Assembly (NCBI RefSeq): GCF_006439015.1
Contig: NZ_RCZG01000013.1
Span: 62,001 to 126,000, forward strand
Length of the DNA: 64,000 nt
Reading direction: 5' to 3'
From: Mycolicibacterium hodleri
GTDB taxonomy: Bacteria > Actinomycetota > Actinomycetes > Mycobacteriales > Mycobacteriaceae
Made by a program: the position numbers and the translations under genes. Of this stretch, positions 29,322 to 37,035 are shown piece by piece; within the stretch, counting starts at the first letter, position 1; the number at the start of each line of letters is the position of its first letter. Under the pieces are notes generated by a model. That model was not told the DNA's origin, did no database searches, and was given only the letters and a program-made list of their open reading frames with translations.

Positions 29322-30412
29322 CGCTGGGGCTCGTCGACTTCCGTTGGTAGCGGCAAGGTTTCGGGACCGGTCCAGATGGTGTTGAACGCATCCATCCCGA
29401 CGGCGCCCACCACGTGGTCGACGAAGGCCTTCCCGCGGGTGTACTGACTCATCTTGGCGTCGAAGCCCAGGAGCGTCCTGAGCACCCGCTGCAGCGGTGG
29501 TTGCTTGCGTTGTCGGCGCTCGTTGAACCTACGCCGGATGGTCGCCACCGACGGCACCACCTTGGGGCCGACGGCATCCATGACGTGGTCGGCGTGGCCT
29601 TCGAGCAGGGTGCCGAGCACCAGCAACTGGTCGAGGGCCTTGCGCTGCGGTTCGGACTGGATGGCGCGCAGAAACCCGACCATGCCCTCCGAATTCGGTT
29701 CCGCCGCGCGACCTTCGCCGGACCGCCTGCTCCGAACGAATTCGCCGAGTCGGCCAACCACCTGGGTCAGCTCCTGACCATTGTCGGCGGTGATGACCGC
29801 CAACGAGTTCGACATGTGTTCGGCCAACCAGGGATTCGCGCGGAACTGCACGCGGTGGGTGACCTCGTGCAGGCAGACCCAGAGGCGGAAGTCGGCTGGC
29901 GAAACCCTCAGCTGACGCTCGACGGCAATCACGTTGGGGTACACCAGCAACAGCTCACCGCCGTGCGCGGTTTCATCCTCTGGTCGCTCCGATCCTGCCC
30001 GCCGGGCGAAGGGATCGTACTGGCCGAGGATCCCCGACGAGACGAACGCGAGCACGGCACCCGTCTGCGCCCCGGTGACTCGTCGGGTAATCAGGCTCCC
30101 CTCCCGGTTGGAGACCGCATCAGTTGCGTCTGCTTCGCCACCGGTCATGCTTCGCATGGATTCGGTTGCTGCGCGGACCCATTGGGCTCTATCGATGATG
30201 CGGGCCTCGGTGATGGCGGCACCCTCGCTGAGGCGGGTCACGTCGCGGACGGGGCCTTCCGCCTTGCGCGACGACTCGGCAAGCTGGTCGATCGCCTGAC
30301 GCTTGGTGTATTCGGTGACCGGGGGCGCCGGCCTCACCAGTTTGGCGCCGACGGTGGCGGCGAAGTCCCAGTCGACCGTGCGTCCGACGGTGACAGACGA
30401 AGACGCGCTCAC
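29300..30412 (-). CDS. zincin-like metallopeptidase (Rv3626c type)
   Basis: A 370-residue conserved actinobacterial zinc-dependent metalloprotease-like protein, sometimes labelled coenzyme F420 biosynthesis-associated. The HExxH motif is in WVCLHEVTHRVQF. Other conserved segments are TGAQTGAVLAFVSSGILGQYDPF and the later LLEGHADHVMD, whose E/H could supply the third ligand. No signal peptide is visible. GTG at 30412 gives a GTGA overlap with dacB, which I prefer to the GTG at 30427. A degenerate copy of the 36-bp repeat core is embedded at 29982-30004, encoding RRAGSERPED just after the conserved QYDPF. Confidence 0.82.
   Translation of the reverse strand: MSASSSVTVGRTVDWDFAATVGAKLVRPAPPVTEYTKRQAIDQLAESSRKAEGPVRDVTRLSEGAAITEARIIDRAQWVRAATESMRSMTGGEADATDAVSNREGSLITRRVTGAQTGAVLAFVSSGILGQYDPFARRAGSERPEDETAHGGELLLVYPNVIAVERQLRVSPADFRLWVCLHEVTHRVQFRANPWLAEHMSNSLAVITADNGQELTQVVGRLGEFVRSRRSGEGRAAEPNSEGMVGFLRAIQSEPQRKALDQLLVLGTLLEGHADHVMDAVGPKVVPSVATIRRRFNERRQRKQPPLQRVLRTLLGFDAKMSQYTRGKAFVDHVVGAVGMDAFNTIWTGPETLPLPTEVDEPQRWIDRVL
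29982..30004 (-). repeat. degenerate repeat core inside the metallopeptidase gene
   Basis: Over 23 bases this segment matches the reverse complement of the ephA repeat core with two mismatches (GGTCGCTCCGATCCTGCCC compared with GGTCGCTGCGCTCCTGCCC). It lies in frame in the Rv3626c-like gene, at a position that looks like a variable loop. It may be an old insertion of the repeat or chance similarity. Confidence 0.5.
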
Positions 30413-31815
30413 GAACCGCACCCGCACGACCGCAGAGTCGCGGCCACCGCGTCGATGGCGGTACGGCCCGTTGGGCCCGCGTTGTTGGAGATCAGCGAGA
30501 ACGTCAGCACCCTGCCACTGTCGTCGGTCACGAATCCCGCCAGCGCGTTGGTGCCGGTGAGCGAACCCGTCTTAGCCCTCAGCAGACCTACGGCATCCCT
30601 GCCCGCGCCGGTGTCGAGGAAGCGGTTCGACAACGTGCCGCTGCCGCCCGCGATCGGCAGTAGGTCGACCAGCGCGCGCAAGTCGTGGTTGGCGTCGAGC
30701 CTCGCATTGCCAGCCGCCGCGCTGATGACCTCGTCGAGGGTCTCGGCCGTCAGCCGGTCGTCGACGGACAGTCCGCTCGAGTCCATCAGGGTGGCTCCTT
30801 GGGTATCGATTCCCGCCTTGGACAACTGGCCAAGCACGCCTTGGACGCCTCCGTCGAAGCTTTGTGGCTTGCCGACGGCGGCGGCGACCTCGCGGCCGAT
30901 CGACTCAGCCATTACGTTGTCGGACTCGCTCATCATTTGTCGAAGTCGTTCGATCAGCGGAGGCGACTGCACCGAGGCGATCTCGTCGCCCGTCGCAGGG
31001 GTCGGCCGCACGGTCACGGTCCCTGGGTTGAGCCCGAGCGCGAATGCGAGTGCCCGACCCGCGTCGAGCGCCGGGGTCTTGGAGCGCGCCGAGTCGACGG
31101 AAACCGGCTGGGTGCGGCCGCCGTCGAGCATTACCGCCTCCATCGGTGCGATGTCACCGCCGTCGATGTCGAGGGGATCCCAGCCCCGTGCCATCGTCGG
31201 CCCACTGAAGGCACTGATGTCCACTTGAACCACCGTGGGCGTGATGCCCGAACGACGGACCTGGTCGGCGAGGTCGCTGATGCGCGCCGCGCCGCGGTAC
31301 CAGGTGTCGACGTTCTTCGGGGCGGCCGAGAGCGTCGGGTCGCCACCGCCCTTGAGTACGACGAGACCCGGCGACGCAGTCTGGTCGGGGGCGACGACCG
31401 TCGTCGTCAGGCGGGTGTCGCGGTCGAGGGTCAGCAGGGCCGCCGCCGCGGTCAACACCTTGTTGGTCGACGCGGGTTGCATGGGTACGTCGGCGCCCTG
31501 AGCCCACAGCTGCCTACCGGTGACCGCGTCAGTGACGCGGCCGGTAAGCGCACCGAGGTCCGGGTTGGCGACGAAGGGAGCCAGCGCCGCAAACAACCCT
31601 GCCGATGTCGGGACGGGCGCCGCGTCCGCAAGCGGTGTCACGGCGGGCTCGATGGTGACGAACGCCGGTTGCGGCGTCACGGCGGCCTCCGCGGCGGGAG
31701 GCGAGCTGCCGCCGGAGGTGGCGACCGCACCGAAGGCGACGACTGCAGCAACCAGAAGCAAGACCACGACGCCGACCCACACGTGGGTGGATCGACGCCA
31801 CCGAGTGGGCCGCAC
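30409..31815 (-). CDS. dacB: D-alanyl-D-alanine carboxypeptidase/endopeptidase (PBP4, S13 family)
   Basis: A 468-residue low-molecular-mass penicillin-binding protein that trims or cleaves peptidoglycan peptides. The N-terminal membrane segment (about residues 12-33) is an uncleaved anchor or signal. The three serine-acyltransferase motifs are visible: SxxK as STNK at 116-119, SxN as SDN (MMSESDNVMAE) and KTG (LRAKTGSLTGTNALAG). The insert between SxxK and SxN is typical of PBP4/DacB. GTG start. It is divergent from ppa and overlaps the metallopeptidase gene downstream, as in M. tuberculosis Rv3625c-Rv3627c. Confidence 0.93.
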   Translation of the reverse strand: MRPTRWRRSTHVWVGVVVLLLVAAVVAFGAVATSGGSSPPAAEAAVTPQPAFVTIEPAVTPLADAAPVPTSAGLFAALAPFVANPDLGALTGRVTDAVTGRQLWAQGADVPMQPASTNKVLTAAAALLTLDRDTRLTTTVVAPDQTASPGLVVLKGGGDPTLSAAPKNVDTWYRGAARISDLADQVRRSGITPTVVQVDISAFSGPTMARGWDPLDIDGGDIAPMEAVMLDGGRTQPVSVDSARSKTPALDAGRALAFALGLNPGTVTVRPTPATGDEIASVQSPPLIERLRQMMSESDNVMAESIGREVAAAVGKPQSFDGGVQGVLGQLSKAGIDTQGATLMDSSGLSVDDRLTAETLDEVISAAAGNARLDANHDLRALVDLLPIAGGSGTLSNRFLDTGAGRDAVGLLRAKTGSLTGTNALAGFVTDDSGRVLTFSLISNNAGPTGRTAIDAVAATLRSCGCGS

Positions 31816-31960
31816 GAGTCCGATGACCGCTCTCCTGATCTCTGGGCTGCCGCGCAGACCCCGCAGAGCCCGCTAGTGGAGGTTACCGCTCGTCTATGGT
31901 TGAGCCGCGTCGTCGCCCGACGACCTCAGGATGCTGTGCAGACACGAAGGAGCCGCGGCG

Positions 31961-32449
31961 GTGCAGTTCGACGTCGTCATCGAGATCCCGAAGGGGTCGC
32001 GCAACAAGTATGAGGTAGACCACGAGACCGGCCGGGTCAAGCTCGACCGCTACCTCTACACGGCCTTCGGCTATCCCGCTGACTATGGGTTCTTCGAGAA
32101 CACCCTCGGCGAGGACGGCGACCCGCTGGACGCCTTGGTGCTGCTGCCGGAATCGGTGTTTCCCGGTGCCATCGTCGAGGCCAGGCCGGTGGCGATGTTC
32201 AAGATGACCGACGAGGCCGGTGGCGACGACAAGTTGCTGTGCGTGCCCGCGGGAGACCCACGTTGGGACCACATCCAGGACCTCGCGGACGTCCCGCCAT
32301 TCGAACTCGAGGCAATCAAGCACTTCTTCGTGCACTACAAGGACCTCGAGCCGGGGAAGTTCGTGAAGGCCGCCGACTGGGCTGGCCGCGAAGAGGCCGA
32401 GGCTGAACTGGAGCGCTCGGTGGAACGGTTCAAGTCCTCGGGGCACTGA
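31961..32449 (+). CDS. ppa: inorganic pyrophosphatase
   Basis: A 162-residue family I soluble pyrophosphatase, hydrolysing PPi to drive biosynthesis. The metal-binding signature is in [13 protein letters not shown] (three Asp). Other conserved blocks are [16 protein letters not shown] and [20 protein letters not shown]. The open frame could begin at ATG 31931. GTG 31961, with GAAGGAG 8 bases upstream, gives a protein of exactly the M. tuberculosis length and is preferred. The stop codon lies inside the first unit of a 32-bp tandem repeat. Confidence 0.97.
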   Translation: MQFDVVIEIPKGSRNKYEVDHETGRVKLDRYLYTAFGYPADYGFFENTLGEDGDPLDALVLLPESVFPGAIVEARPVAMFKMTDEAGGDDKLLCVPAGDPRWDHIQDLADVPPFELEAIKHFFVHYKDLEPGKFVKAADWAGREEAEAELERSVERFKSSGH

Positions 32450-32542
32450 TGAGCGCTTGCGCGAAGAAGCGACCGCACTGATGAGCGCTTGCGCGAAGAA
32501 GCGACCGCACTGATGAGCGCTTGCGCGAAGAAGCGATTGCAC
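32447..32542. repeat. three tandem 32-bp repeats at the ppa 3' end
   Basis: Three 32-bp units begin at 32447, 32479 and 32511, with the sequence TGATGAGCGCTTGCGCGAAG continuing AAGCGACCGCAC. The third unit differs in two bases near its end. Each unit holds an inverted repeat CGCTT-N8-AAGCG able to form a hairpin. The first TGA is the ppa stop codon. Probably a VNTR and perhaps an mRNA 3'-end structure. Confidence 0.9.
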
Positions 32543-32598
32543 TGATTTGCACTGCGCCGACATGGCCTTTCACCGCGGCCAAGGTGTGAATTAGCATG

Positions 32599-32611
32599 CC
32601 CGTAACACGGG
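32599..32611. promoter_or_regulatory. palindrome upstream of uraD
   Basis: CCCGTAACACGGG is a 5-bp arm dyad with a 3-base centre, about 45 bp before uraD in the ppa-uraD gap. GTAAC is repeated directly at 32602 and 32613. It is a candidate operator for the ureide genes, judged on symmetry and position only. Confidence 0.3.
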
Positions 32612-32655
32612 GTAACGTGCGTGTCGTCTGAAAATTCGATCATGGCGGTGTGTTG

Positions 32656-33171
32656 ATGCACCAAGGGATTGGCCTAGACGCGTTCAACGCGTTACCGGAG
32701 CGCAAGGTCGTTCATGCGCTGTACGAGTGTTGCAACAGCATGACGATGGCCCGCCACCTGGCGTACGGCCGTCCCTATCAGAACCACGCCGCCCTGTTCC
32801 GCAAGGCCGATGCTCTGCTGTTCGCGCTGCCAGAGTCGGCGATCGACCAGATTCTCGAGGCCTGCGTGGGGGTCGGCCGTCGTCCGCGCAGTGCGAAGAG
32901 CCAGGCCGAGCAGTGCTCCGTGTGGCATGACGACGTCGACGTGATGCGCGAACTCGGCGAGTCCGCCAGCACCTACGCCCAGACGTTCGGGTTCGGTTTC
33001 GTGATGTGCTGCGGTCAGATGGATGCAGGCTCCGTGATCGCGGCGATCGCCGATCGCATGCACAACGATGTCGAAACCGAACGCAAGGTCGTCCGCAACG
33101 AACTGGCGAAGATCAACCGCTCCCGCCTCGAACGCATGCTCGGGCCAGAAGGCGGCTACCAGAACTGGTAG
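32656..33171 (+). CDS. uraD: OHCU decarboxylase (UraD-like)
   Basis: A 171-residue 2-oxo-4-hydroxy-4-carboxy-5-ureidoimidazoline decarboxylase, which yields S-allantoin in urate breakdown. Family features are FNALPERKVVHALYECCNSMTMARHL, AQTFGFGFVMCCGQMDAGSVIAAI, and the C-terminal RMHNDVETERKVVRNELAKINRSRLERML. It pairs with the allantoicase gene 29 bp downstream. Start chosen as ATG 32656; the GTG at 32650 is an alternative. No urate oxidase or allantoinase is present in this window. Confidence 0.85.
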   Translation: MHQGIGLDAFNALPERKVVHALYECCNSMTMARHLAYGRPYQNHAALFRKADALLFALPESAIDQILEACVGVGRRPRSAKSQAEQCSVWHDDVDVMRELGESASTYAQTFGFGFVMCCGQMDAGSVIAAIADRMHNDVETERKVVRNELAKINRSRLERMLGPEGGYQNW

Positions 33172-33187
33172 CGGCAACCCGCTCGCT

Positions 33188-33200
33188 TAGGGTGCTCTGA
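33188..33200 (+). promoter_or_regulatory. leaderless -10 box for alc
   Basis: TAGGGT at 33188-33193 is followed by a 7-base spacer and the alc GTG at 33201, the usual mycobacterial leaderless layout. It suggests that alc can be transcribed independently of uraD. Confidence 0.45.
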
Positions 33201-34235
33201 GTGAGCACCCCGTCTGAGAAGAACCGAGCGCATTCCCATTTTCTGTCACTTCCCGACCTGGCCGCGCGGTCCGCGGGTGGCGCGGTGCTCTGGGCCAACG
33301 ACGACCTGTTCGCCGAGAAGGAGAACTTGATCAAGCCGGGGTCCGCCGAGTTCCGGCCTGCGACATTCGGGCACAAGGGACAGGTCTACGACGGCTGGGA
33401 GACGCGGAGGCGGCGTGGTCTGCAGGACGACTCCAGGGACTCGGCAATCGTGCGGCTTGCGGTCCCCGGACTCGTCCGCGGCGTCGTCGTCGACACCGCG
33501 TGGTTCACCGGCAACTACCCACCGCAGATCTCGGTCGAGGCGGCCTACGTGGCGGGGTATCCGTCGGTCGACGAGCTCGTCGAGAAGACCGAGTGGACGA
33601 CTCTGGTGGAACGCACCGGCGTGAACGGTGACACCCGCAACCCGTTCAAGGTCGACTCGTCGCGGCGTTGGTCGCACGTGCGGCTGTCGATCTATCCGGA
33701 CGGCGGGGTTGCACGATTCCGTGTCCACGGCGAGGGTCTGCTGAACCCGGACTTCGCCGAGAACATGACCCTCGATCTGGCGGCACTCGAGAACGGTGGC
33801 CGAATCACGGCCTGCTCCAACATGTTCTACAGCTCGCCGAACAATCTGCTGTTACCGGGTACGGCACGCACCATGGGCGACGGCTGGGAGACCTCGCGGC
33901 GGCGCGACTCCGGAAACGACTGGGTCCAGGTGCATCTGGCCAGCCGCGGCACCCTCAACGCCGTCGAGCTCGACACGTCGTACTTCGTCGGCAATGCCCC
34001 CGGCATCGGCCGCTTGTCCGGGCGCGACGGCGACGGCGACTGGTTCGAGATGCTGCCGCCGACCGATCTGCGACCGGACACCCGGCACCGGTTCCTGATC
34101 CACGACCAGCGGCCCATCACAGATGCCCGTCTCGACATCCACCCCGACGGCGGGATGGCGCGCCTGCGACTGTTCGGCAGCCTGACCGACGACGGCTTGC
34201 AGAACATCAGGGAGACGTGGCAGGCCAGCGCCTGA
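33201..34235 (+). CDS. alc: allantoicase
   Basis: A 344-residue allantoicase, splitting allantoate to ureidoglycolate and urea. It consists of two tandem allantoicase (galactose-binding-like) domains, about residues 25-180 and 200-340. Each domain repeats the pattern of a DGWETxRRR motif (MGDGWETSRRRDSG in the second), an xVxLDTxxFxGN segment (VVVDTAWFTGNYP; VELDTSYFVGNAP) and a DGGxARxRxxG strand (IYPDGGVARFRVHG; IHPDGGMARLRLFG). GTG start. It follows uraD, so the pair degrades purine-derived ureides for nitrogen. Confidence 0.93.
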   Translation: MSTPSEKNRAHSHFLSLPDLAARSAGGAVLWANDDLFAEKENLIKPGSAEFRPATFGHKGQVYDGWETRRRRGLQDDSRDSAIVRLAVPGLVRGVVVDTAWFTGNYPPQISVEAAYVAGYPSVDELVEKTEWTTLVERTGVNGDTRNPFKVDSSRRWSHVRLSIYPDGGVARFRVHGEGLLNPDFAENMTLDLAALENGGRITACSNMFYSSPNNLLLPGTARTMGDGWETSRRRDSGNDWVQVHLASRGTLNAVELDTSYFVGNAPGIGRLSGRDGDGDWFEMLPPTDLRPDTRHRFLIHDQRPITDARLDIHPDGGMARLRLFGSLTDDGLQNIRETWQASA

Positions 34236-34375
34236 TTTGCCCTGTGCCCCACCCTCACGAGACATCGACCGCGGTGACGACCCCCGGGCGTGTCGCCGCC
34301 GACGGTCATCTGTCGCGGAACCGAGTCGCGTCAAAAGCCGGTCGCGAGGCCCGCGAGACGGCGCATGATGGTCGC

Positions 34376-35521
34376 GTGAGTACCGTTCACGGGCACTGCG
34401 ATGCCCGCTTTGACAAGCTATTTGATGCCTTCAGCCAGGCGATCACCGACGGCGAAGAGCTGGGCGCGTCGATTGCGATCGACATCGACGGCGAGTCCGT
34501 CGTGGACATCTGGGGCGGCCATGCCGATGCGGCACGCACCCGGCCGTGGACCGAGGACACCATCGTCAACGTCTGGTCGTCAACCAAGACTGTGACCGCG
34601 CTCGCCGGCCTGATGCTGATCGACCGCGGCCTGATCCAACCGGACACCCTCGTCGCCAGCGTCTGGCCGGAGTTCGGCGCGAACGGCAAGGCAAACATCG
34701 CGTTTCGCCACTTCCTCTCCCACTCCTCGGGTGTCTCCGGGTGGGATCAGCCCGTCGCCATCGAGGACGTCTACGACTGGGAGAAGTCGACGACCGCACT
34801 CGCCGCGCAGGCCCCGTGGTGGGAGCCCGGCACTGCGTCGGGCTACCACGCACTGACCCACGGGCACCTCATCGGCGAAGTGGTGCGCCGTGTCACGGGC
34901 AGGACGCTCAAGGAGTTCGTCGCCGAGGAGATCGCCGAGCCGCTTGGCGCGGACTTCCGCATCGGCGCAAGCCCCGATGACTCAGCGCGGATCGCGGAGG
35001 TGATCCCTGCCGAGAATCCCATGGAGGGCGTTCCGCCCATAGATCAGTGGACCGAGCAGATGATGAAGACGTTCACCGGTCCTGCACCCGATCCGACGGT
35101 CGCCAACACGGCAGCGTGGCGGGCCGCCGACATTGGGGCGGCCAACGGCCACACCAACGCCCGGGCCCTCGCCCGGATCCTGTCGGCGATTTCCTTGGGC
35201 GGCAGCGTCGACGGCGTACGCCTGCTTCGACAGGAGACCGTCGAGAAGATCTTCGACGTGCAGTGTGAGGGACCCGACCTGGTGCTGGCGATGCACCCCA
35301 TTCGGTGGGGCCTCGGATTCGGTCTACCGCAACTCGAGTCGATTCCGTACATCCCCGACGAAAAGATCTGCTTCTGGGGCGGCTGGGGTGGCTCGTGGGA
35401 AACGATGAACCCAGACCGTCGGATGACCACGGCCTACGTCATGAACAAGATGGGGCCGGGCGTCGAGGGTTCGGAGCGCACCGCCCGCTACACGACGCTG
35501 ATCTACGACGCCGTGTCCTGA
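34376..35521 (+). CDS. class C beta-lactamase-like serine hydrolase (EstB type)
   Basis: A 381-residue serine hydrolase of the beta-lactamase/transpeptidase-like family. The nucleophile SxxK motif is SSTK in VNVWSSTKTVTALAGLML. The second motif is Y-H-A in GTASGYHALTHGHLIGEV, in the style of mycobacterial LipE/LipL-like esterases. The C-terminal GGWGG near FWGGWGGSWETMNP replaces KTG. It is probably an esterase rather than a true beta-lactamase; substrate unknown. No signal peptide is apparent. Start chosen as GTG 34376; the frame runs open back to 33668 inside alc, without homology. The 3' end overlaps convergent lhgO by 19 bases. Confidence 0.85.
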   Translation: MSTVHGHCDARFDKLFDAFSQAITDGEELGASIAIDIDGESVVDIWGGHADAARTRPWTEDTIVNVWSSTKTVTALAGLMLIDRGLIQPDTLVASVWPEFGANGKANIAFRHFLSHSSGVSGWDQPVAIEDVYDWEKSTTALAAQAPWWEPGTASGYHALTHGHLIGEVVRRVTGRTLKEFVAEEIAEPLGADFRIGASPDDSARIAEVIPAENPMEGVPPIDQWTEQMMKTFTGPAPDPTVANTAAWRAADIGAANGHTNARALARILSAISLGGSVDGVRLLRQETVEKIFDVQCEGPDLVLAMHPIRWGLGFGLPQLESIPYIPDEKICFWGGWGGSWETMNPDRRMTTAYVMNKMGPGVEGSERTARYTTLIYDAVS

Positions 35522-36714
35522 CCCGATGCGGCCGCCAGGCCTGCGAGGTGCTGGCCGATGGGAAGCGCGGCGGTCGCGGCGGGTGAAGGCGAGTTCAGCA
35601 CGTGGATCATCCTCTCGGTCCGCTCGATGACGAAGTCATGGACCAAAGTGCCGTCCCTGCGGACCGCCTGCGCCCGGATACCCGCTTCGTAGGGCAGCAG
35701 ATCCGCAGTGACCAATCCCGGTGCGTACTTGCGACATTCACGAAGATAGCTGCGCTTGAACACGGAGTTCCGGACTTCCTTCGCACCGAGGCGCAGATTG
35801 GCTCGCGCTACGCGCCACAGTCCGGGGAACGCCGCCATTCTCGCGACGTCACGGGGGTCGACGGAGAACTTCGGATAGCCCTCGCGAGCCAGCCCGAGAA
35901 CGGCGCTGGGGCCTACCGTGATATCGCCAGCGATGGTGGGACTGAGGTGCACGCCCAGGAACGGCAGGTCGGGATCGGGTACCGGATAGATGAGCCGCTT
36001 CACGAAACCCGAACGCTCGGGCGGCAACTGGAAGTACTCGCCGCGGAATGGGATGATCTGCACGTCGATCGGCACTCCGGCCATCTCGGCCAGCCGATCC
36101 GCCTGAAGGCCCCCGCATACCACCAGCCGATCACAGGTGATCGTGGCGGATGCGGTCGAGATCGACGCTCCCGCAGCAGTTTCACTGATCGCCGTGACCC
36201 GCTGATCGGTCAGCACCGCGCCGCCTCGCTCGACGATCAGATCGACGAGCCGGCGGGCCACCAGCCGGTAGTCGACGATGCCGGTCCTCGGCAGGTGTAG
36301 AGCCCCGAGGCCAGTCACGTTCGGCTCGAGTTCGGTGAGCTCGTCTCGGCTCACCCTCCGGCAGGTGATGCCATTGACCGCGGCGCGGTCCTCGAGTGCA
36401 GCCATCCGCGTGAGTTCGGTCGGCGTGGTGGCGACGATCAGCTTGCCGCACTCGTCGAAGGCGATTCCGTGCTGGGCACAGAATTCCTTCGTCGCCTGCT
36501 CCCCCGCCTTGCAAAATCTGGCCTTCAAGCTGCCCGGCTCGTAGTAGATGCCGGAGTGGATGACACCGCTGTTGTGCCCGCTCTGGTGCGCGGCGACGGA
36601 GCCTGCGCCTTCGAGTACGACGACGGACGCGTCCGGCTCCGCGGTCAGCAGGTGATGGGCCGTCGACAGGCCGACGATGCCGGCTCCGACCACGCAATAG
36701 CGGAAGCGATTCAT
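35503..36714 (-). CDS. lhgO: L-2-hydroxyglutarate oxidase/dehydrogenase
   Basis: A 403-residue FAD-dependent DAO-superfamily enzyme that oxidises L-2-hydroxyglutarate to 2-oxoglutarate. The N-terminus FRYCVVGAGIVGLSTAHHLL binds FAD. The LhgO-specific SGHNSGVIHSGIYYEPGSLKARFC follows at about residues 44-67, then RTGIVDYRLVARRLVD and IIPFRGEYFQLPP. Length is normal. ATG start. Immediately upstream lies a degraded 2-hydroxyacid dehydrogenase-like remnant, and a ketoglutarate semialdehyde dehydrogenase is 3 kb away, so several enzymes here converge on 2-oxoglutarate. Confidence 0.93.
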   Translation of the reverse strand: MNRFRYCVVGAGIVGLSTAHHLLTAEPDASVVVLEGAGSVAAHQSGHNSGVIHSGIYYEPGSLKARFCKAGEQATKEFCAQHGIAFDECGKLIVATTPTELTRMAALEDRAAVNGITCRRVSRDELTELEPNVTGLGALHLPRTGIVDYRLVARRLVDLIVERGGAVLTDQRVTAISETAAGASISTASATITCDRLVVCGGLQADRLAEMAGVPIDVQIIPFRGEYFQLPPERSGFVKRLIYPVPDPDLPFLGVHLSPTIAGDITVGPSAVLGLAREGYPKFSVDPRDVARMAAFPGLWRVARANLRLGAKEVRNSVFKRSYLRECRKYAPGLVTADLLPYEAGIRAQAVRRDGTLVHDFVIERTERMIHVLNSPSPAATAALPIGQHLAGLAAASGQDTAS

Positions 36715-36721
36715 TGCCTCG

Positions 36722-37003
36722 CACTGTACAAACTCCGGCGGCCAGCCACCGGGCGGCCGTGTCCACGCGACCAGAACCCGTCACCGCCACACCGGAGGAG
36801 CCCAGCGTGCAGGCCTCGCGCACCGTCGGCATCTGGGCGATGGCGTCGTCGTACACCGACGTCGCCCAGACACCCCGGCGAAGCGCCTTCGGCATCTGGG
36901 CGAGGAAGTCACGGCGCAACATGATTGCCGAGGAGAGCATGTATTCGGCGATCGACCGTTCGTGATGGGGTGCCGGGTTCGCGTCGGCGATCAAGATGCT
37001 CAA
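36722..37003 (-). pseudogene. remnant of a D-2-hydroxyacid dehydrogenase
   Basis: Minus-strand translation gives HHERSIAEYMLSSAIMLRRD and then SGVAVTGSGRVDTAARWLAA. The first resembles the substrate-domain helix (H-E-x-S-x-A-E) and the second the NAD-binding glycine-rich segment of D-isomer 2-hydroxyacid dehydrogenases. The spacing and glycine pattern are eroded, and both ends of the gene are missing. No other gene occupies this 321-bp interval between lhgO and the HNH gene. The assignment rests on these two blocks only. Confidence 0.4.
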
Positions 37004-37035
37004 GAATTGTCGTACCCCTCTGCTGTGATGGTGTC

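Noticed and set aside
29414-31228. 604-codon plus-strand open frame
   Set aside because: Antisense to the metallopeptidase and dacB genes, both of which have complete catalytic motifs.
33668-34375. N-terminal extension of the serine hydrolase
   Set aside because: This stretch is alc read in another frame; homology begins after GTG 34376.
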